NCBI RefSeq assembly: GCF_030580935.1
Contig: NZ_JAUQOM010000006.1
Location: forward strand, 62,001 to 126,000
Direction of reading: 5' to 3'
Length of the DNA stretch: 64,000 nucleotides
Source of the DNA: Sphingobium cyanobacteriorum
GTDB taxonomy: Bacteria > Pseudomonadota > Alphaproteobacteria > Sphingomonadales > Sphingomonadaceae
Below are positions 43,774 to 53,814 of this stretch, in pieces. Position numbers and translations under genes: made by a program. How positions within the stretch are numbered: position 1 is the stretch's first letter; every line of letters begins with the position of its first letter. A model generated the notes under the pieces. That model was given only the letters and a program-made list of their open reading frames with translations. It was not told the origin of the DNA and made no database searches.

Positions 43774-44678
43774 TGACCCCCGACGATTTCATCATCCAGG
43801 CGATCACCCCGACCACCCATGATCTGGGCGATTTCAGGGTGCATCGCTCCCTGCCGGTCAAGGGGCGCACCATGGTCGGCCCTTTCATCTTCTTCGATCA
43901 GGCCGGCCCGGCCCGGATCGCGCCGGGGCAGGGGATCGACGTGCGGCCCCACCCGCATATCAACCTCGCCACCGTCACCTATATGTATGAGGGCAGCTTC
44001 CTTCATCGCGATTCGCTGGGGACGCAGCAGCTGATCGAGCCGGGCGCGGTCAATCTGATGACTGCGGGCAAAGGCATCGTCCATAGCGAACGATCACCCG
44101 ACGAGGACCGCGCCAGACCGTCCAGATTGTCCGCGATCCAGACATGGCTGGCCCTGCCCGACCGCTTCGAGGAGATGGACCCTGCGTTCGAGCATGTCGG
44201 GGACGGCGGCCTGCCGGTCATCGAGGATGGCGCGGTGCGGGCGCGCGTCGTCATGGGTTCGCTCTGGGGCGTGACATCGCCTGTCACCACCTATGCCCAG
44301 ACCATCTATGCCGACATCCAGTTGTCGCCGGGCGGACGCATTGCGATAGATCCGTCAGCGGACGAGCGGGCGCTCTATGTCTCCGGCGGCGACGCCGCGC
44401 TCGACGGGATGCTGCTTGCCCCGCAGACGCTCTATGTGCTGCGGCCGGGCATCGCCGCCACGCTGATGAGCGTGGATGGCGGCCGGGTCGTGCTGTGCGG
44501 CGGCGAAGCCTTTACCTCGTCGCGCCATGTCTGGTGGAATTTCGTGTCGTCGACCACTGACCGGCTGATGCAGGCGCGTGAGGACTGGGAGGCGATGCGC
44601 TTTCCCCTGATCCCCGGCGATGATCAGGAATTTATCCCGATCCCGCAGGGCCGGCCCAAGACGGTCAGCTATCCCTGA
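43770..44678 (+). CDS. Pirin family bicupin
   Basis: 302 aa. The metal-binding motif in the N-terminal cupin is RPHPHINLATVTYMYEG with a second set HSERSPDE; the C-terminal cupin is shorter and degenerate. Bacterial pirins act as quercetinases or as redox-sensing regulators. The ATG overlaps the bolA stop (ATGA), so both form a two-gene operon. A run of 15-bp repeats follows the stop. Confidence 0.88.
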   Translation: MMTPDDFIIQAITPTTHDLGDFRVHRSLPVKGRTMVGPFIFFDQAGPARIAPGQGIDVRPHPHINLATVTYMYEGSFLHRDSLGTQQLIEPGAVNLMTAGKGIVHSERSPDEDRARPSRLSAIQTWLALPDRFEEMDPAFEHVGDGGLPVIEDGAVRARVVMGSLWGVTSPVTTYAQTIYADIQLSPGGRIAIDPSADERALYVSGGDAALDGMLLAPQTLYVLRPGIAATLMSVDGGRVVLCGGEAFTSSRHVWWNFVSSTTDRLMQAREDWEAMRFPLIPGDDQEFIPIPQGRPKTVSYP

Positions 44679-44683
44679 GCATC

Positions 44684-44742
44684 CGGTTCAGGCCATGTCG
44701 GTTCAGGGCATGTCGGTTCAGGCCATGTCGGTTTAGGGCACG
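44684..44742. repeat. 15-bp tandem repeat, about 3.9 copies
   Basis: CGGTTCAGGCCATGT at 44684 is repeated at 44699 and 44714 with one base change, and partly at 44729. It spans the gap between the pirin gene and the convergent zinc-ribbon gene. The last copy supplies the TAA stop of the latter, and each other copy holds an in-frame TGA for that gene. Confidence 0.85.
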
Positions 44743-45566
44743 AAGGTCAGCGACAGATTTTCGGCATTTTTGGGAATGTCGATCCGGCTTTCGTTGATCG
44801 CGGCTTCTTCGCCCGGCTTCAGCCGCGTCTTATCGGCCTTGGTCGTCCAGCTGAACACCAGCCGGTTCTGCCGGTCGCGCAACTGCACCAATACCGGCGG
44901 CACCGCCAAAGTCTGCGCACCGCTGTTCACGATCCGCGCGCCAAAGGCGAAATATTCCTCTCCTGTCGGCAGTTTGCGCCGCTCGGCCGGCTTGGACAGA
45001 TAGAAGAGCAGGTCGGGATCGCCCTCTTCGGGCAGGATACCCATCGCCACCATCCAGGATGGCGGCCCGAAATAATAGAGCGCACCGCCTGCCGCGGCCA
45101 CGAACAGGAAAAAGCCGGTAGCAGCATAGGTCCAGAGCTTGAGCGGATTGCGCCGCCGCTTGAAGGGCGGCGCGGGCGCGAAGGGGCTTTCCTCCACCAC
45201 CGCGACCGGCGCGCCGGCGTAGATGTCGTCGAACCGATGATTGGCAGGCGTCGTGGCAGGAATATTTTCTGTTTCTGTCGCCTCGGCAAGGACGGGTTCG
45301 GGGGCAGGAGCTGGCGCCGGTTCAGCCGCCGCGACGAGCGGGTCGGGCGCGGGCGGCGGGGGTACGGACTGCGGTGAGACAGGTGGCGGTGCGGACGGTG
45401 CTTCCGGGACGGCCATGACCGGCGCTTCTTCGCGCATCGGCAGCACCGCCGGCTCCTGGAACCAGCTATGTTTGCACGCCGCGCAGCGGACCTGGCGGCC
45501 ATTGGAGCCTACGGCGCTGTCGGGCACGACATAGCGGGTCGCGCAATTGGGGCACACCAGGATCAT
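44733..45566 (-). CDS. MJ0042-type zinc-ribbon / DUF3426 membrane protein
   Basis: 277 aa. The N-terminal zinc ribbon has CPNCATRY (Cys5, Cys8) and CAACKHSW, the MJ0042 pattern of alphaproteobacteria. A Pro/Ala/Glu-rich linker (about 45-125), one transmembrane helix ([22 protein letters not shown]) and a periplasmic DUF3426 domain follow. It is probably a membrane-tethered protein of unknown role. The ATG is at 45566, divergent from ftsE across 168 bases. Confidence 0.85.
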   Translation of the reverse strand: MILVCPNCATRYVVPDSAVGSNGRQVRCAACKHSWFQEPAVLPMREEAPVMAVPEAPSAPPPVSPQSVPPPPAPDPLVAAAEPAPAPAPEPVLAEATETENIPATTPANHRFDDIYAGAPVAVVEESPFAPAPPFKRRRNPLKLWTYAATGFFLFVAAAGGALYYFGPPSWMVAMGILPEEGDPDLLFYLSKPAERRKLPTGEEYFAFGARIVNSGAQTLAVPPVLVQLRDRQNRLVFSWTTKADKTRLKPGEEAAINESRIDIPKNAENLSLTFVP

Positions 45567-45734
45567 TTCGCTTATTAGGCATGGCAGGGACTCGCGCGCA
45601 AGCAGCAACAGGCAGACATGTGACACAATGCGACTCGCCCGATCGCGCGGCGCGGGCTTTACGGCGGGCGGTCCGCTGTGCCATGGCTGGGGCTTCGGGG
45701 ATGCAGGGAGCGCGACAGCGCCGGATTTCAAAAT

Positions 45735-46445
45735 ATGTCGGCCATCGTCCAGTTCGAAAATGTCGGTCTGCGCTATGGTCTGGACAGTGAAACCCTGTCG
45801 GATGTCAGCTTTTCGCTGGCTGGCGGCGGCTTTTATTTCCTGACCGGCGCTTCGGGCGCGGGCAAGACCTCGCTGCTCAAATTGCTCTATCTGGCCCAGC
45901 GCCCCAGCCGCGGCGTCATCCGCCTGTTCGGGGAGGATGTGGTGACGCTGCCCCGTAAGCGGTTGCCGGGCTTCCGCCGCCGCATCGGCGTCGTGTTCCA
46001 GGATTTCCGGCTGGTCCCGCATCTTTCCGCTTATGACAATATCGCCCTGCCGCTCCGCGTCGCGGGCATGGAGGAAAGCGAGATCGACGCGCCGGTTGCC
46101 GAAATGCTGGATTGGGTCGGCCTTGGCGATCGCGGCCAGGCGCGACCCGCGACTCTTTCGGGCGGGGAGCAGCAGCGTGTCGCCATCGCCCGCGCCGTGA
46201 TTGGCCGCCCGGAAATATTGGTCGCCGACGAACCGACGGGTAACGTCGATGCCGACATGGCGCGCCGCTTGCTGACCCTGTTCGAAGCGCTCAATCGTCT
46301 TGGCACCACCATCGTTGTCGCCACCCATGACCTTCCGCTGATCGCGCAGGTCCGCGACGCGCAGATGATGAAGCTGGACAAGGGCCGTCTCGCCGATCCC
46401 ACCGGCACGTTGCGATACCCGCCGCGTTCGCAGGATCGGGCCTGA
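45735..46445 (+). CDS. ftsE: Cell division ATP-binding protein FtsE
   Basis: 236 aa. ABC ATPase of the FtsEX complex, which couples septal-ring constriction to periplasmic peptidoglycan hydrolases. Walker A GASGAGKT (38-45), signature [14 protein letters not shown] and Walker [13 protein letters not shown] are intact. The ATG at 45735 ([11 protein letters not shown]) was chosen over an upstream extension. The stop overlaps the ftsX ATG by one base (TGATG). Confidence 0.93.
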   Translation: MSAIVQFENVGLRYGLDSETLSDVSFSLAGGGFYFLTGASGAGKTSLLKLLYLAQRPSRGVIRLFGEDVVTLPRKRLPGFRRRIGVVFQDFRLVPHLSAYDNIALPLRVAGMEESEIDAPVAEMLDWVGLGDRGQARPATLSGGEQQRVAIARAVIGRPEILVADEPTGNVDADMARRLLTLFEALNRLGTTIVVATHDLPLIAQVRDAQMMKLDKGRLADPTGTLRYPPRSQDRA

Positions 46446-47350
46446 TGGCCAGTCACGCCAATCGCAAGGCAGCGTCGGCCGCGCGCCATCGCCTGTTGCC
46501 GGGTGGCCGGCTGGTGGGACCTATGCCCTGGATCATCGCGATCATGATGTTCCTGACCGTGCTGTCCGCCGCCGCCGGGCTTGGCCTCGGCGCGGCGGTG
46601 CGGTCGATGCGCGCCGACCTCGCCGGCCGTGCCAGCGTGCAGGTGGTGGAAGCCGATGCGGCAGACCGTGATCGCCTGGCGGTCCGCGCCTTGCTGGCGC
46701 TGCGCGGGGCCGACGGGGTACGCGCCGCCGATCCGGTCGATCCTGCGGTGCTGGCCGACCAGCTTCGCCCCTGGCTGGGCGACGCGGCGACCAGCGGCGA
46801 CCTGCCGGTGCCGGCGCTGATCGATGTCATGCTGACGCCGGGAGAGGCGGAGGTGAAGGTGGGTCGCTTGCGTCACCTGCTCGCTGGCCTGTCGCCCAAA
46901 TTGCGGATCGAACCGCACGCCGCCTTCCTGCTGCCGCTCGCCGGGCTGCTGACCGCGCTGGGCTGGCTGGCCGCCGGGGTGGTGGCGTTGATGATCCTTG
47001 CGACCGGCGCGGTGGTGGTGCTGGCGTCGCGGGGCGCGCATGACAGCCATCGCGGCACGATCGACGTGCTGCACCTGATGGGATCGACCGATGTACAGAT
47101 CGCCCGGCTGTTTCAGCGGCGCATCGGCCTGGACGCCTTTTTCGGCAGCGCGCTGGGCTTCGCCTTTGCGGTACTGGTGATCGGCCTGATCGGCCTGCGG
47201 CTGTCGGCGACCGGATCGGCGTTGCTGGGCGCGGTCGATCTGGATGCCTATAGCTGGCTGCTGCTGCTGTTGCTCCCGATGCTGGGCGTTCTTCTTGCCA
47301 CGCTGGCCGCGCGCTGGACGGTGCTGCGTGCACTGGGCCGGTCCCTGTGA
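46445..47350 (+). CDS. ftsX: Cell division protein FtsX
   Basis: 301 aa. Four transmembrane segments: one at residues 28-50 ([20 protein letters not shown]) and three in the C-terminal half, with a periplasmic loop between helices 1 and 2, the region that in the family contacts the hydrolase or its activator. The basic N-terminus ([11 protein letters not shown]) is cytoplasmic. Partner of FtsE. Its stop overlaps the ydcF-like GTG start. Confidence 0.88.
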   Translation: MASHANRKAASAARHRLLPGGRLVGPMPWIIAIMMFLTVLSAAAGLGLGAAVRSMRADLAGRASVQVVEADAADRDRLAVRALLALRGADGVRAADPVDPAVLADQLRPWLGDAATSGDLPVPALIDVMLTPGEAEVKVGRLRHLLAGLSPKLRIEPHAAFLLPLAGLLTALGWLAAGVVALMILATGAVVVLASRGAHDSHRGTIDVLHLMGSTDVQIARLFQRRIGLDAFFGSALGFAFAVLVIGLIGLRLSATGSALLGAVDLDAYSWLLLLLLPMLGVLLATLAARWTVLRALGRSL

Positions 47351-47877
47351 TCGTCCGCCTCGCCGCTGTCACTTTGCTGTCCTGGATACTGGGGTTCGTC
47401 TGGTTCGCGATTTTCCTGCCCCAGCCGCTCGACGGGCGGCAGACCGATGCCATCGTCGTGCTGACCGGCGGCGCGGGGCGGATCGACCGGGGCATCGCCC
47501 TGTTGCAGGACGGCGCGGCCAAGCGGATGCTCATCTCCGGCGTCGATCGTTCGGTCCGGCCGGGCGAACTGGCGGCGCAATACAAGACGCCCGATCGCCT
47601 CTTCGCCTGCTGCATCACGCTCGGCCGCGAGGCGATCGACACCCGCTCCAACGCGATCGAGACGGCGCGCTGGCTGGAGCGGCGCGATTACAAGACGGTC
47701 CGGCTGATCACCACCGACTGGCATATGCGCCGCGCCGCGCTGGAACTGCGCCAGGCGTTGCCCGGCCGTGTCACTATCGTCTATGACGCCGTGCCAAGCC
47801 GTCCCAGCCTTACGGTGCTGCTGCGCGAATATAATAAATATCTGTTGCGGCGGGTTGCCGCGCTGATCGGCATTTAA
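47347..47877 (+). CDS. YdcF/ElyC-family (DUF218) envelope protein
   Basis: 176 aa with one N-terminal transmembrane helix (VTLLSWILGFVWFAIFL). The DUF218 core follows: AIVVLTGGAGRIDRGIALL, SRSNAIETARW (here TRSNAIETARW) and LITTDWHMRRA. Members such as ElyC and SanA affect envelope integrity. The start is GTG at 47347 in a GTGA overlap with ftsX. It lies between ftsX and plsC, which suits an envelope role. Confidence 0.82.
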   Translation: MIVRLAAVTLLSWILGFVWFAIFLPQPLDGRQTDAIVVLTGGAGRIDRGIALLQDGAAKRMLISGVDRSVRPGELAAQYKTPDRLFACCITLGREAIDTRSNAIETARWLERRDYKTVRLITTDWHMRRAALELRQALPGRVTIVYDAVPSRPSLTVLLREYNKYLLRRVAALIGI

Positions 47878-47888
47878 GACAGGCACCC

Positions 47889-48581
47889 ATGTCGACCGCC
47901 TTGCGTTCCTTTCTGTTCATGGTCCTGTTCTATACAGGAAGCCTGTTTTTCGTGCTGTGGGCGATGGCCTTTGGCTGGGTGGCGCCGCTGACGGTGCAAC
48001 GCACCGCCACTGGGTGGAGCCGCTTCCATCGTGGCTGCGCGCGCTGGCTGCTGGGGCAGAAGGTGGTGGTGGAAGGCGACCTCCCGATTGGTCCCTATCT
48101 CTATATCCTCAAACATGAATCCATGTTCGAGACGATCGACGTGCTGTGCCTGTTCGACCGGCCGGCGATCGGAGCGAAACGGGAATTGTTCGATATCCCG
48201 CTCTGGGGCGGGATCGCCCGGCGCTATGGCCTGATCCCGATCGAGCGGACCGCCGGCGCCAGCGCCCTGCGCACGCTGCGTGCAGCGGCGAAGGATCGGA
48301 TCGCGCAGGGGCGGGCGATCTGCCTCTTTCCTGAAGGCACCCGCGTGCCGCATGGCGAAACGCCGCCGCTCAAGTCCGGTTTTGCCGGGCTGTACAGTCT
48401 GCTCGGCCTGCCTGTCGTGCCGATCGCCATCGACAGCGGGCGGGTGTCGCCGCGCGGCAAGTTCCTGAAACGCGCCGGGGTCATCACCTACAAGGTGGGC
48501 GAGATCGTTCCCGTGGGCCTCGACCGCAAGGACGCCGAAATCCGGGTCCACGCCGCCATCAACGCGCTCAACCGGCGTTAG
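47889..48581 (+). CDS. plsC: 1-acyl-sn-glycerol-3-phosphate acyltransferase
   Basis: 230 aa. PlsC acylates lysophosphatidic acid to phosphatidic acid at the inner membrane. The substrate motif FPEGTR (147-152) is intact, and an N-terminal helix anchors the protein. The catalytic HX4D motif reads H76-ESMF-E81, with Glu for Asp, a substitution also found in other alphaproteobacterial members. The TAG overlaps the stop of the convergent tyrA. Confidence 0.88.
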   Translation: MSTALRSFLFMVLFYTGSLFFVLWAMAFGWVAPLTVQRTATGWSRFHRGCARWLLGQKVVVEGDLPIGPYLYILKHESMFETIDVLCLFDRPAIGAKRELFDIPLWGGIARRYGLIPIERTAGASALRTLRAAAKDRIAQGRAICLFPEGTRVPHGETPPLKSGFAGLYSLLGLPVVPIAIDSGRVSPRGKFLKRAGVITYKVGEIVPVGLDRKDAEIRVHAAINALNRR

Positions 48582-49483
48582 TGCGAGCGGCCGAAGTCGG
48601 GCTTGGCGTCGTCCTGGCCCTGTTCGATGATCGACCGGCGGATCGCGCGGGTGCGGGTGAAGAGGTTGAACAGGGCGTCCCCATCATTCCAGCGGATCGC
48701 CCGCTGGAGCGCAGACAGATCCTCCGAAAAACGCTGGAGCATCTCCAGCACCGCATCCTTGTTCGCCAGAAACACGTCGCGCCACATGGTCGGGTCGGAC
48801 GCCGCGATGCGGGTGAAGTCCCGGAAGCCGCCGGCCGAATATTTGATCACTTCGCTCTGGGTTACGCTTTCCAGATCGCTGGCCGTGCCGACGATGGTAT
48901 AGGCGATGAGGTGCGGCAGATGACTCGTCACCGCCAGCACCATGTCATGATGCGCCGGGTCCATCGTTTCGACATCGGCACCCACGCGCCGCCATAGTTC
49001 AACCAGGCGCTGGACGGCGAATGGATCGGCGTCGTCAGGGGGGGTGACGATACACCAGCGCCCTTTGAACAGGGTCGCAAAGCCCGCCTCCGGCCCGCTA
49101 TTCTCGGTGCCCGCTACCGGATGCGCCGGGATGATCGTCCGGCCCGGCAACGCTGTGCTCAGTTGCGCCAGCACGTCGGCCTTGCACGAACCCACGTCGC
49201 TGACGATCGCATCGGCCGGCAGATCGTCGGCAATCTCCGTCGCCGCCGCGCCCATGGCGCGGACAGGAACGCACAGGATCACCAGATCGGCGTCGGTGAC
49301 GGACGCGCCCGCCGTGTCGGTCACATCGTCGCACAGGTCGATGCGTCGCGCGGTATCCCGCACCGCCGGATCGGCGTCATGGCCGGTCACGCGCACGGTC
49401 GGCATCTCCGCCCGGATCGCACGGGCCAGCGAGGAACCGATCAGCCCCAGGCCGATGATGGTGATGCGGGCGAAGGGCAGCAT
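48578..49483 (-). CDS. tyrA: Prephenate/arogenate dehydrogenase
   Basis: 301 aa. Converts prephenate or arogenate to the tyrosine precursor using NAD(P)+. The Rossmann motif is GLGLIGSS (11-18), and the catalytic region shows HPVAGTENSGPEAGF and VTSHLPHLIAY. The ATG at 49483 was selected over an upstream, non-coding-looking extension. It follows hisC by 4 bases on the same strand, the same pairing as tyrC/hisH in Zymomonas. Confidence 0.9.
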   Translation of the reverse strand: MLPFARITIIGLGLIGSSLARAIRAEMPTVRVTGHDADPAVRDTARRIDLCDDVTDTAGASVTDADLVILCVPVRAMGAAATEIADDLPADAIVSDVGSCKADVLAQLSTALPGRTIIPAHPVAGTENSGPEAGFATLFKGRWCIVTPPDDADPFAVQRLVELWRRVGADVETMDPAHHDMVLAVTSHLPHLIAYTIVGTASDLESVTQSEVIKYSAGGFRDFTRIAASDPTMWRDVFLANKDAVLEMLQRFSEDLSALQRAIRWNDGDALFNLFTRTRAIRRSIIEQGQDDAKPDFGRSH

Positions 49484-49487
49484 CGGA

Positions 49488-50597
49488 TCAGGCCGACTCC
49501 GCCATGGCCCGCAGCTTGGCGGCGACGGCGCGGGTCTGCGCCTTGGTGCCGATGGTGATGCGCAGGCCGTTGGGCAGGCCCTGGCCGGGCAGCCAGCGGG
49601 TGGCATAGCCTTCATCCCACAGGCCCTTCATCGCGGCTTCGGCGGTCAGCGTGCCGTCGAACAGGATGAGGAGGAAGTTGGTCTTGCTGGGTACGACGCG
49701 CAGGCCATGGTTGGACAGGGCGGCGATTTCACCCGCCAGCCATTCACGCCAGCGCGCATTGTGGGTGCGGCTGGATTCGATCCAGTCGGCGTCGCTGATC
49801 GCCGCGATCGCCGCGGCCTGCCCTGCCGTGGTGACGTTGAATGGGGCGCGGATACGATGGAGAATGTCGATCACTTCCTGGCTGGCATAGCCCCAGCCGA
49901 TCCGTTCGGCCGCCAGGCCGTGGATTTTCGAGAAAGTGCGGGTGACGAAAACATTGGCAGCGGTTTTCGCCAGGTCCAGCCCGCCATCATCCTCGTCCGC
50001 GTCCAGATATTCGGCATAAGCCTGATCCAGCACGAAGAGAATGTCTGGACGCAGCCCGGCATGCAGCCGGGCTATGTCCGCCCGGCTGGTCATGGTTCCG
50101 GTCGGATTGTTGGGATTGGCAAGGAATACAACCTTGGTCTTGTCCGTGACGCAGGCCAGCAGCGCGTCGACATCGGTGGCATAATCCTTGTCCGGTGCCA
50201 CGACCGGGGTTGCGCCGACGCGCCGCGCGGCGATGTCATAGACCGAAAAGCCATAGCGGACGTAAAGCACTTCGTCGCCCGGCCCGGCATAGGCACTGGC
50301 AGCGATGTGCAGCAGTTCGTCCGATCCGGTGCCATAGATGATCCGCGCCGGATCAAGGCCATGGGCCGCACCGATCGCTTCGCGCAGCTTGAGCGCGCCG
50401 GGATCGGGATAGGTGGCGAGGTCGGCGGTGGCGGCGACCAGCGCCGCGCGTGCGGCCGCGCCCGTGCCCAGCGGATTTTCATTGGCGGACAGTTTGATGA
50501 GCGGTCGGCCATCGTCGGCGGCGGACTTGCCCGGCACATAGGGAGAGATGCCGAGAATCCAGTCCTTGGGTGCAGGTTTTGTAGCTGTCTGTGTCAT
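49488..50597 (-). CDS. hisC: Histidinol-phosphate / aromatic aminotransferase
   Basis: 369 aa fold-type I PLP enzyme. Motifs: [35 protein letters not shown] and the PLP lysine in [16 protein letters not shown]. Classified as HisC by these, but joined to tyrA and not to a his operon. In Zymomonas this type of enzyme serves both histidinol phosphate and aromatic amino acids. The ATG is at 50597. Confidence 0.88.
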   Translation of the reverse strand: MTQTATKPAPKDWILGISPYVPGKSAADDGRPLIKLSANENPLGTGAAARAALVAATADLATYPDPGALKLREAIGAAHGLDPARIIYGTGSDELLHIAASAYAGPGDEVLYVRYGFSVYDIAARRVGATPVVAPDKDYATDVDALLACVTDKTKVVFLANPNNPTGTMTSRADIARLHAGLRPDILFVLDQAYAEYLDADEDDGGLDLAKTAANVFVTRTFSKIHGLAAERIGWGYASQEVIDILHRIRAPFNVTTAGQAAAIAAISDADWIESSRTHNARWREWLAGEIAALSNHGLRVVPSKTNFLLILFDGTLTAEAAMKGLWDEGYATRWLPGQGLPNGLRITIGTKAQTRAVAAKLRAMAESA

Positions 50598-50695
50598 GGG
50601 GCGCGGCTTTAGCGACTTTGGCGGCAAAGGCAAAGGTGCTGCTGTTCTCGTGCCAGATTGACAGCGGCGGGCAGCGGTCCTAGCGCCGCAGGGTC

Positions 50696-51832
50696 ATGGC
50701 CAGCGCTTCCATCAGTCCCGACAGCCGTTTCGGCCTGCGCCGGGAGGCCCGCCTGACCGGGCCGCTCAACCTGTCGAGCGGCGCCCGCCTGGGGCCGGTC
50801 GATATCGCCTATGAAACCTATGGCGCGATGAATGCGGACAGATCCAATGTCATCCTGATCTGCCATGCGTTGACCGGCGACCAATATGTGGCGTCGGACC
50901 ATCCCGTCACCGGCAAGCCGGGCTGGTGGTGGCGTCTGGTGGGGGAGGGCAAGCCCGTCGATCCGGCGCGCCATTTCATCATCTGTTCCAACGTCATCGG
51001 CAGTTGCATGGGGTCGTCCGGCCCGGCGAGCATCGACCCGGCGACCGATGCGCCCTTCGCCATGCGCTTTCCCGTGCTGACCATCGCCGACATGGTGCGG
51101 GCGCAGGCGATGCTGCTCGACTATCTGGGGGTCGATAGGCTGGCGGCGGTGATTGGCGGATCGATGGGCGGGATGCAGGCGCTGACATGGCCCACGCTGT
51201 TCCCCGATCGCGTCGAAAGCTGCGTCGTCATTGCCTCCACCGCGCGGCACAGTGCGCAGAATATCGCCTTTCACGAGGTCGGGCGGCAGGCGATCATGGC
51301 CGATCCGCATTGGCGCGGGGGCGATTATTATGCCGACGGGCAAGTGCCGAGCGCGGGCCTGGCGGTGGCGCGCATGGCGGCGCATATCACCTATCTGTCC
51401 GAAGCGGGGCTGACCGAGAAATTCGGGCGGCGCTTGCAGGGGCGCGATGCCAAGACATTCGGCTTTGACGCGGATTTCCAGGTGGAAAGCTATTTGCGGC
51501 ATCAGGGGCTGAGTTTCGTCGAGCGGTTCGACGCCAACTCCTATCTCTACATCACCCGCGCGATGGACTATTATGACATTGCCGAAGATCATGGCGGGTC
51601 GCTGGCCAGGGCGTTCGCGGCGACCAGGGCGCGTTTCTGCCTGGTCAGCTTTGACACCGACTGGCTTTATCCGACGATGGAATCGCGGATCATCGTGCAT
51701 GCCCTGAACGCATCGGGCGCGCAGGCCAGCTTCGTCGAATTGTCCAGTCCGTTTGGCCATGACGCCTTCCTGCTCGAATGTCCCGAACTCAACCGGGTGG
51801 TGGACGGTTTCCTGCGGGGGGGCGGGGCGTGA
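50696..51832 (+). CDS. metX: Homoserine O-acyltransferase MetX
   Basis: 378 aa alpha/beta hydrolase. Transfers acetyl or succinyl to homoserine, first step of methionine synthesis. The nucleophile elbow is GGSMGGMQ (Ser156), the Asp is in SFDTDWLYP and the His in [10 protein letters not shown]. MetX alone cannot tell acetyl from succinyl use here. GTGA overlap with metW. It is divergent from hisC. Confidence 0.92.
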   Translation: MASASISPDSRFGLRREARLTGPLNLSSGARLGPVDIAYETYGAMNADRSNVILICHALTGDQYVASDHPVTGKPGWWWRLVGEGKPVDPARHFIICSNVIGSCMGSSGPASIDPATDAPFAMRFPVLTIADMVRAQAMLLDYLGVDRLAAVIGGSMGGMQALTWPTLFPDRVESCVVIASTARHSAQNIAFHEVGRQAIMADPHWRGGDYYADGQVPSAGLAVARMAAHITYLSEAGLTEKFGRRLQGRDAKTFGFDADFQVESYLRHQGLSFVERFDANSYLYITRAMDYYDIAEDHGGSLARAFAATRARFCLVSFDTDWLYPTMESRIIVHALNASGAQASFVELSSPFGHDAFLLECPELNRVVDGFLRGGGA

Positions 51833-52428
51833 GCGAGGTTCCATCGTTGCGGCCGGACCTGGCCCTGATCGCGCGCACGGTGCGACGGGGCGCGCGGGTG
51901 CTGGACGTGGGCTGTGGCGACGGAGCGCTGATGGCGGCGTTGCGTGACGAAAGCCATGTCGATGCACGCGGGCTGGAGATTGACGGCTCCAACGTCGCGG
52001 CGGCGGTAGGGCGTGGACTTTCGGTGGTCCAGGGCGACGCTGACACCGACCTGCGCTACTATCCTGACGCCAGCTTCGACTATGCGATATTGAGCCAGAC
52101 GCTCCAGACGACGCGCCGGCCTGACAAGGTGGTGGAAGAATTGCTGCGTATTGGCGGGCAGGCGTTCGTTTCCTTCCCTAATTTCGCGCACTGGCGGGGG
52201 CGGCTGTCGCTGCTGTGGGGCGGACGGATGCCGGTGACGCGGCTGTTGCCCGACACATGGTATGACACGCTCAACATCCATCATGTGACGGTCGATGATT
52301 TTCGCGCGCTGGTGAAGGAGCGGGGCTGGACCATCGACGGGCAGTGGTTCCTGAAAGGGGACCGGGAAACCACCCATGCGAACGCCAATCTGTTCGCCGA
52401 ACATGCCGTCTTCCTGCTCCGGAAATAG
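51829..52428 (+). CDS. metW: Methionine biosynthesis protein MetW
   Basis: 199 aa with a methyltransferase-like fold: [15 protein letters not shown] (SAM-binding loop I), [27 protein letters not shown] and [22 protein letters not shown], the MetW signature. MetW partners MetX for full homoserine acylation. The GTG start at 51829 overlaps the metX stop. Convergent with the DUF4130 gene across 12 bases. Confidence 0.92.
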   Translation: MSEVPSLRPDLALIARTVRRGARVLDVGCGDGALMAALRDESHVDARGLEIDGSNVAAAVGRGLSVVQGDADTDLRYYPDASFDYAILSQTLQTTRRPDKVVEELLRIGGQAFVSFPNFAHWRGRLSLLWGGRMPVTRLLPDTWYDTLNIHHVTVDDFRALVKERGWTIDGQWFLKGDRETTHANANLFAEHAVFLLRK

Positions 52429-52440
52429 CCGCCTTTCGGT

Positions 52441-53250
52441 TCAGGTGGCGCTATCATCCTGTGTCTTGGGCAGGGTCGGGCGGCGTGCGATCATCACGGC
52501 CTCGCGCGCCTGCGCGCCGGCGATGAGATCGGGGATGAGGACGGCTTCGGGCAGGTTGCGCCAATATTTTTTCGGCATTTCAGACAGCATCGCGCCGGTC
52601 TTGAGCCGGGCCGGGTTGAAGATGGCGGCATAATAGCCCTGCCACAAAGCCTCGACCGGATCACCATCAGGCGCGTCCGACCGTTGTGCGCCCGGCCCTT
52701 CGCTGAGCGTTTGGCTGTCCCAATGGATGCTGATCTCCGGCGTCAGGATCGACCAGTGCATCGATGCGAAGCGGCGGACGAAGAAGCCGGCATTGGCGCG
52801 GACGATATGATGATCCGGCTCGAACCAGGCGACGAAACGGGATGCGCCGTCTGCCTTCATTTCCCGGAAGCGGACGAAGGCACGCATCTTGTGGATGTCA
52901 CGCCGCACCGCCTTGGCGAGCGCAGCGACCCGGCGCAGCAGCGGATCGGCGCGATCCTGCATCAGTCCGGGCCGGGCGCGCAACTGGACAAGCAAGGCAT
53001 AGAGCAAGGCGAAGCGCTGGGGGTCGCGGTGCAGGATCGCGCTTTCCGCCAGGTCGAGAAAGGCGCGCGGCACCGAGAAGGCGGCGGGGGTCGCTGCTTG
53101 CTCAAGGTCGATATTGCCAAACAGGTCGTCAGGAGCATCGCCCACCTGCCAGACAATATCGGCGGGATCGACACCCTGTGTCGCCAGTTGGCGCGCCGAG
53201 GCGCGCCAGCCGTCAATATCATCGGGGGCGGTCAGAAGGACGCGATGCAT
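52441..53250 (-). CDS. DUF4130 (TIGR03915-type) DNA-metabolism protein
   Basis: 269 aa. Residues about 110-240 carry the family fingerprint: AVRRDIHKMRAFVRF, FVAWFEPDHHIVRANAGFF, RRFASMHWSILTPE, and EMPKKYWRNLPEA near the C-terminus. This family always occurs with the radical-SAM protein encoded here at 54239-55483 and in many species is fused to a uracil-DNA-glycosylase domain. No such domain is present: the protein ends soon after the DUF4130 part. Last gene of the operon. Confidence 0.85.
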   Translation of the reverse strand: MHRVLLTAPDDIDGWRASARQLATQGVDPADIVWQVGDAPDDLFGNIDLEQAATPAAFSVPRAFLDLAESAILHRDPQRFALLYALLVQLRARPGLMQDRADPLLRRVAALAKAVRRDIHKMRAFVRFREMKADGASRFVAWFEPDHHIVRANAGFFVRRFASMHWSILTPEISIHWDSQTLSEGPGAQRSDAPDGDPVEALWQGYYAAIFNPARLKTGAMLSEMPKKYWRNLPEAVLIPDLIAGAQAREAVMIARRPTLPKTQDDSAT

Positions 53251-53284
53251 GGCGGGCCATCACAATATCGCGTCTTGAGACGCC

Positions 53285-53755
53285 CTAGTCGGCTGCTTGC
53301 GCGCGCTCCAGTTCGGCCGGCTTGCGCTTGGCGAAGAGCTGGCCCAGCTTCTGCTCTTCTTCCGCCGTCAGATCCTTGGCAGCGTCGGGGAACATCTCTT
53401 CCTCCTCCTCCTCGATATGGTGGAGATAGCGCTTCTTCATGTCCGCGAATTTCTTGCGCCAGGCGTCGCCGTTGAATTTGAGGTCGGCCAGTTCCTCCAG
53501 ATAATCGTCGATTTCCTTGTGCTCGGACACGCTGTGCTGCGCATCCTCGCGCAGATCCGGGCGCGACAACATGGTGGCGTAGAGGGTTTCTTCCTCGGCG
53601 GCGGCATGGGCGCTCACTTCGACTTTGAACTGATCGAACAGCTTTTCCAGCCGCGCTTCGTCCTTGTCGCGGTCGGCCTGCGCCATCTTGTCGAACATCT
53701 GGCGATGCGTGTCGTGATCCTGCTTCAGGCGATCGAAAATCGTTGCATTGGCCAT
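53285..53755 (-). CDS. Hemerythrin-domain (HHE) protein
   Basis: 156 aa, all-helical. The di-iron ligand pattern is visible: KQDHDTHRQMFDKM, HAAAEEETLY, SEHKEIDDYL and YLHHIEEEEEEMFPDA. Cytoplasmic; bacterial members bind O2, NO or protect iron-sulfur proteins. The ATG at 53755 has AGGAGG upstream, partly folded into a short hairpin. The C-terminal tail is Lys/Glu-rich. It lies between the membrane-protein gene and DUF4130 gene. Confidence 0.88.
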   Translation of the reverse strand: MANATIFDRLKQDHDTHRQMFDKMAQADRDKDEARLEKLFDQFKVEVSAHAAAEEETLYATMLSRPDLREDAQHSVSEHKEIDDYLEELADLKFNGDAWRKKFADMKKRYLHHIEEEEEEMFPDAAKDLTAEEEQKLGQLFAKRKPAELERAQAAD

Positions 53756-53814
53756 GGGGGTTCCTCCTCGTTCGAGGAAGCACAACGACACAGGCGGCGA
53801 TTGGGTCCGGGGGT

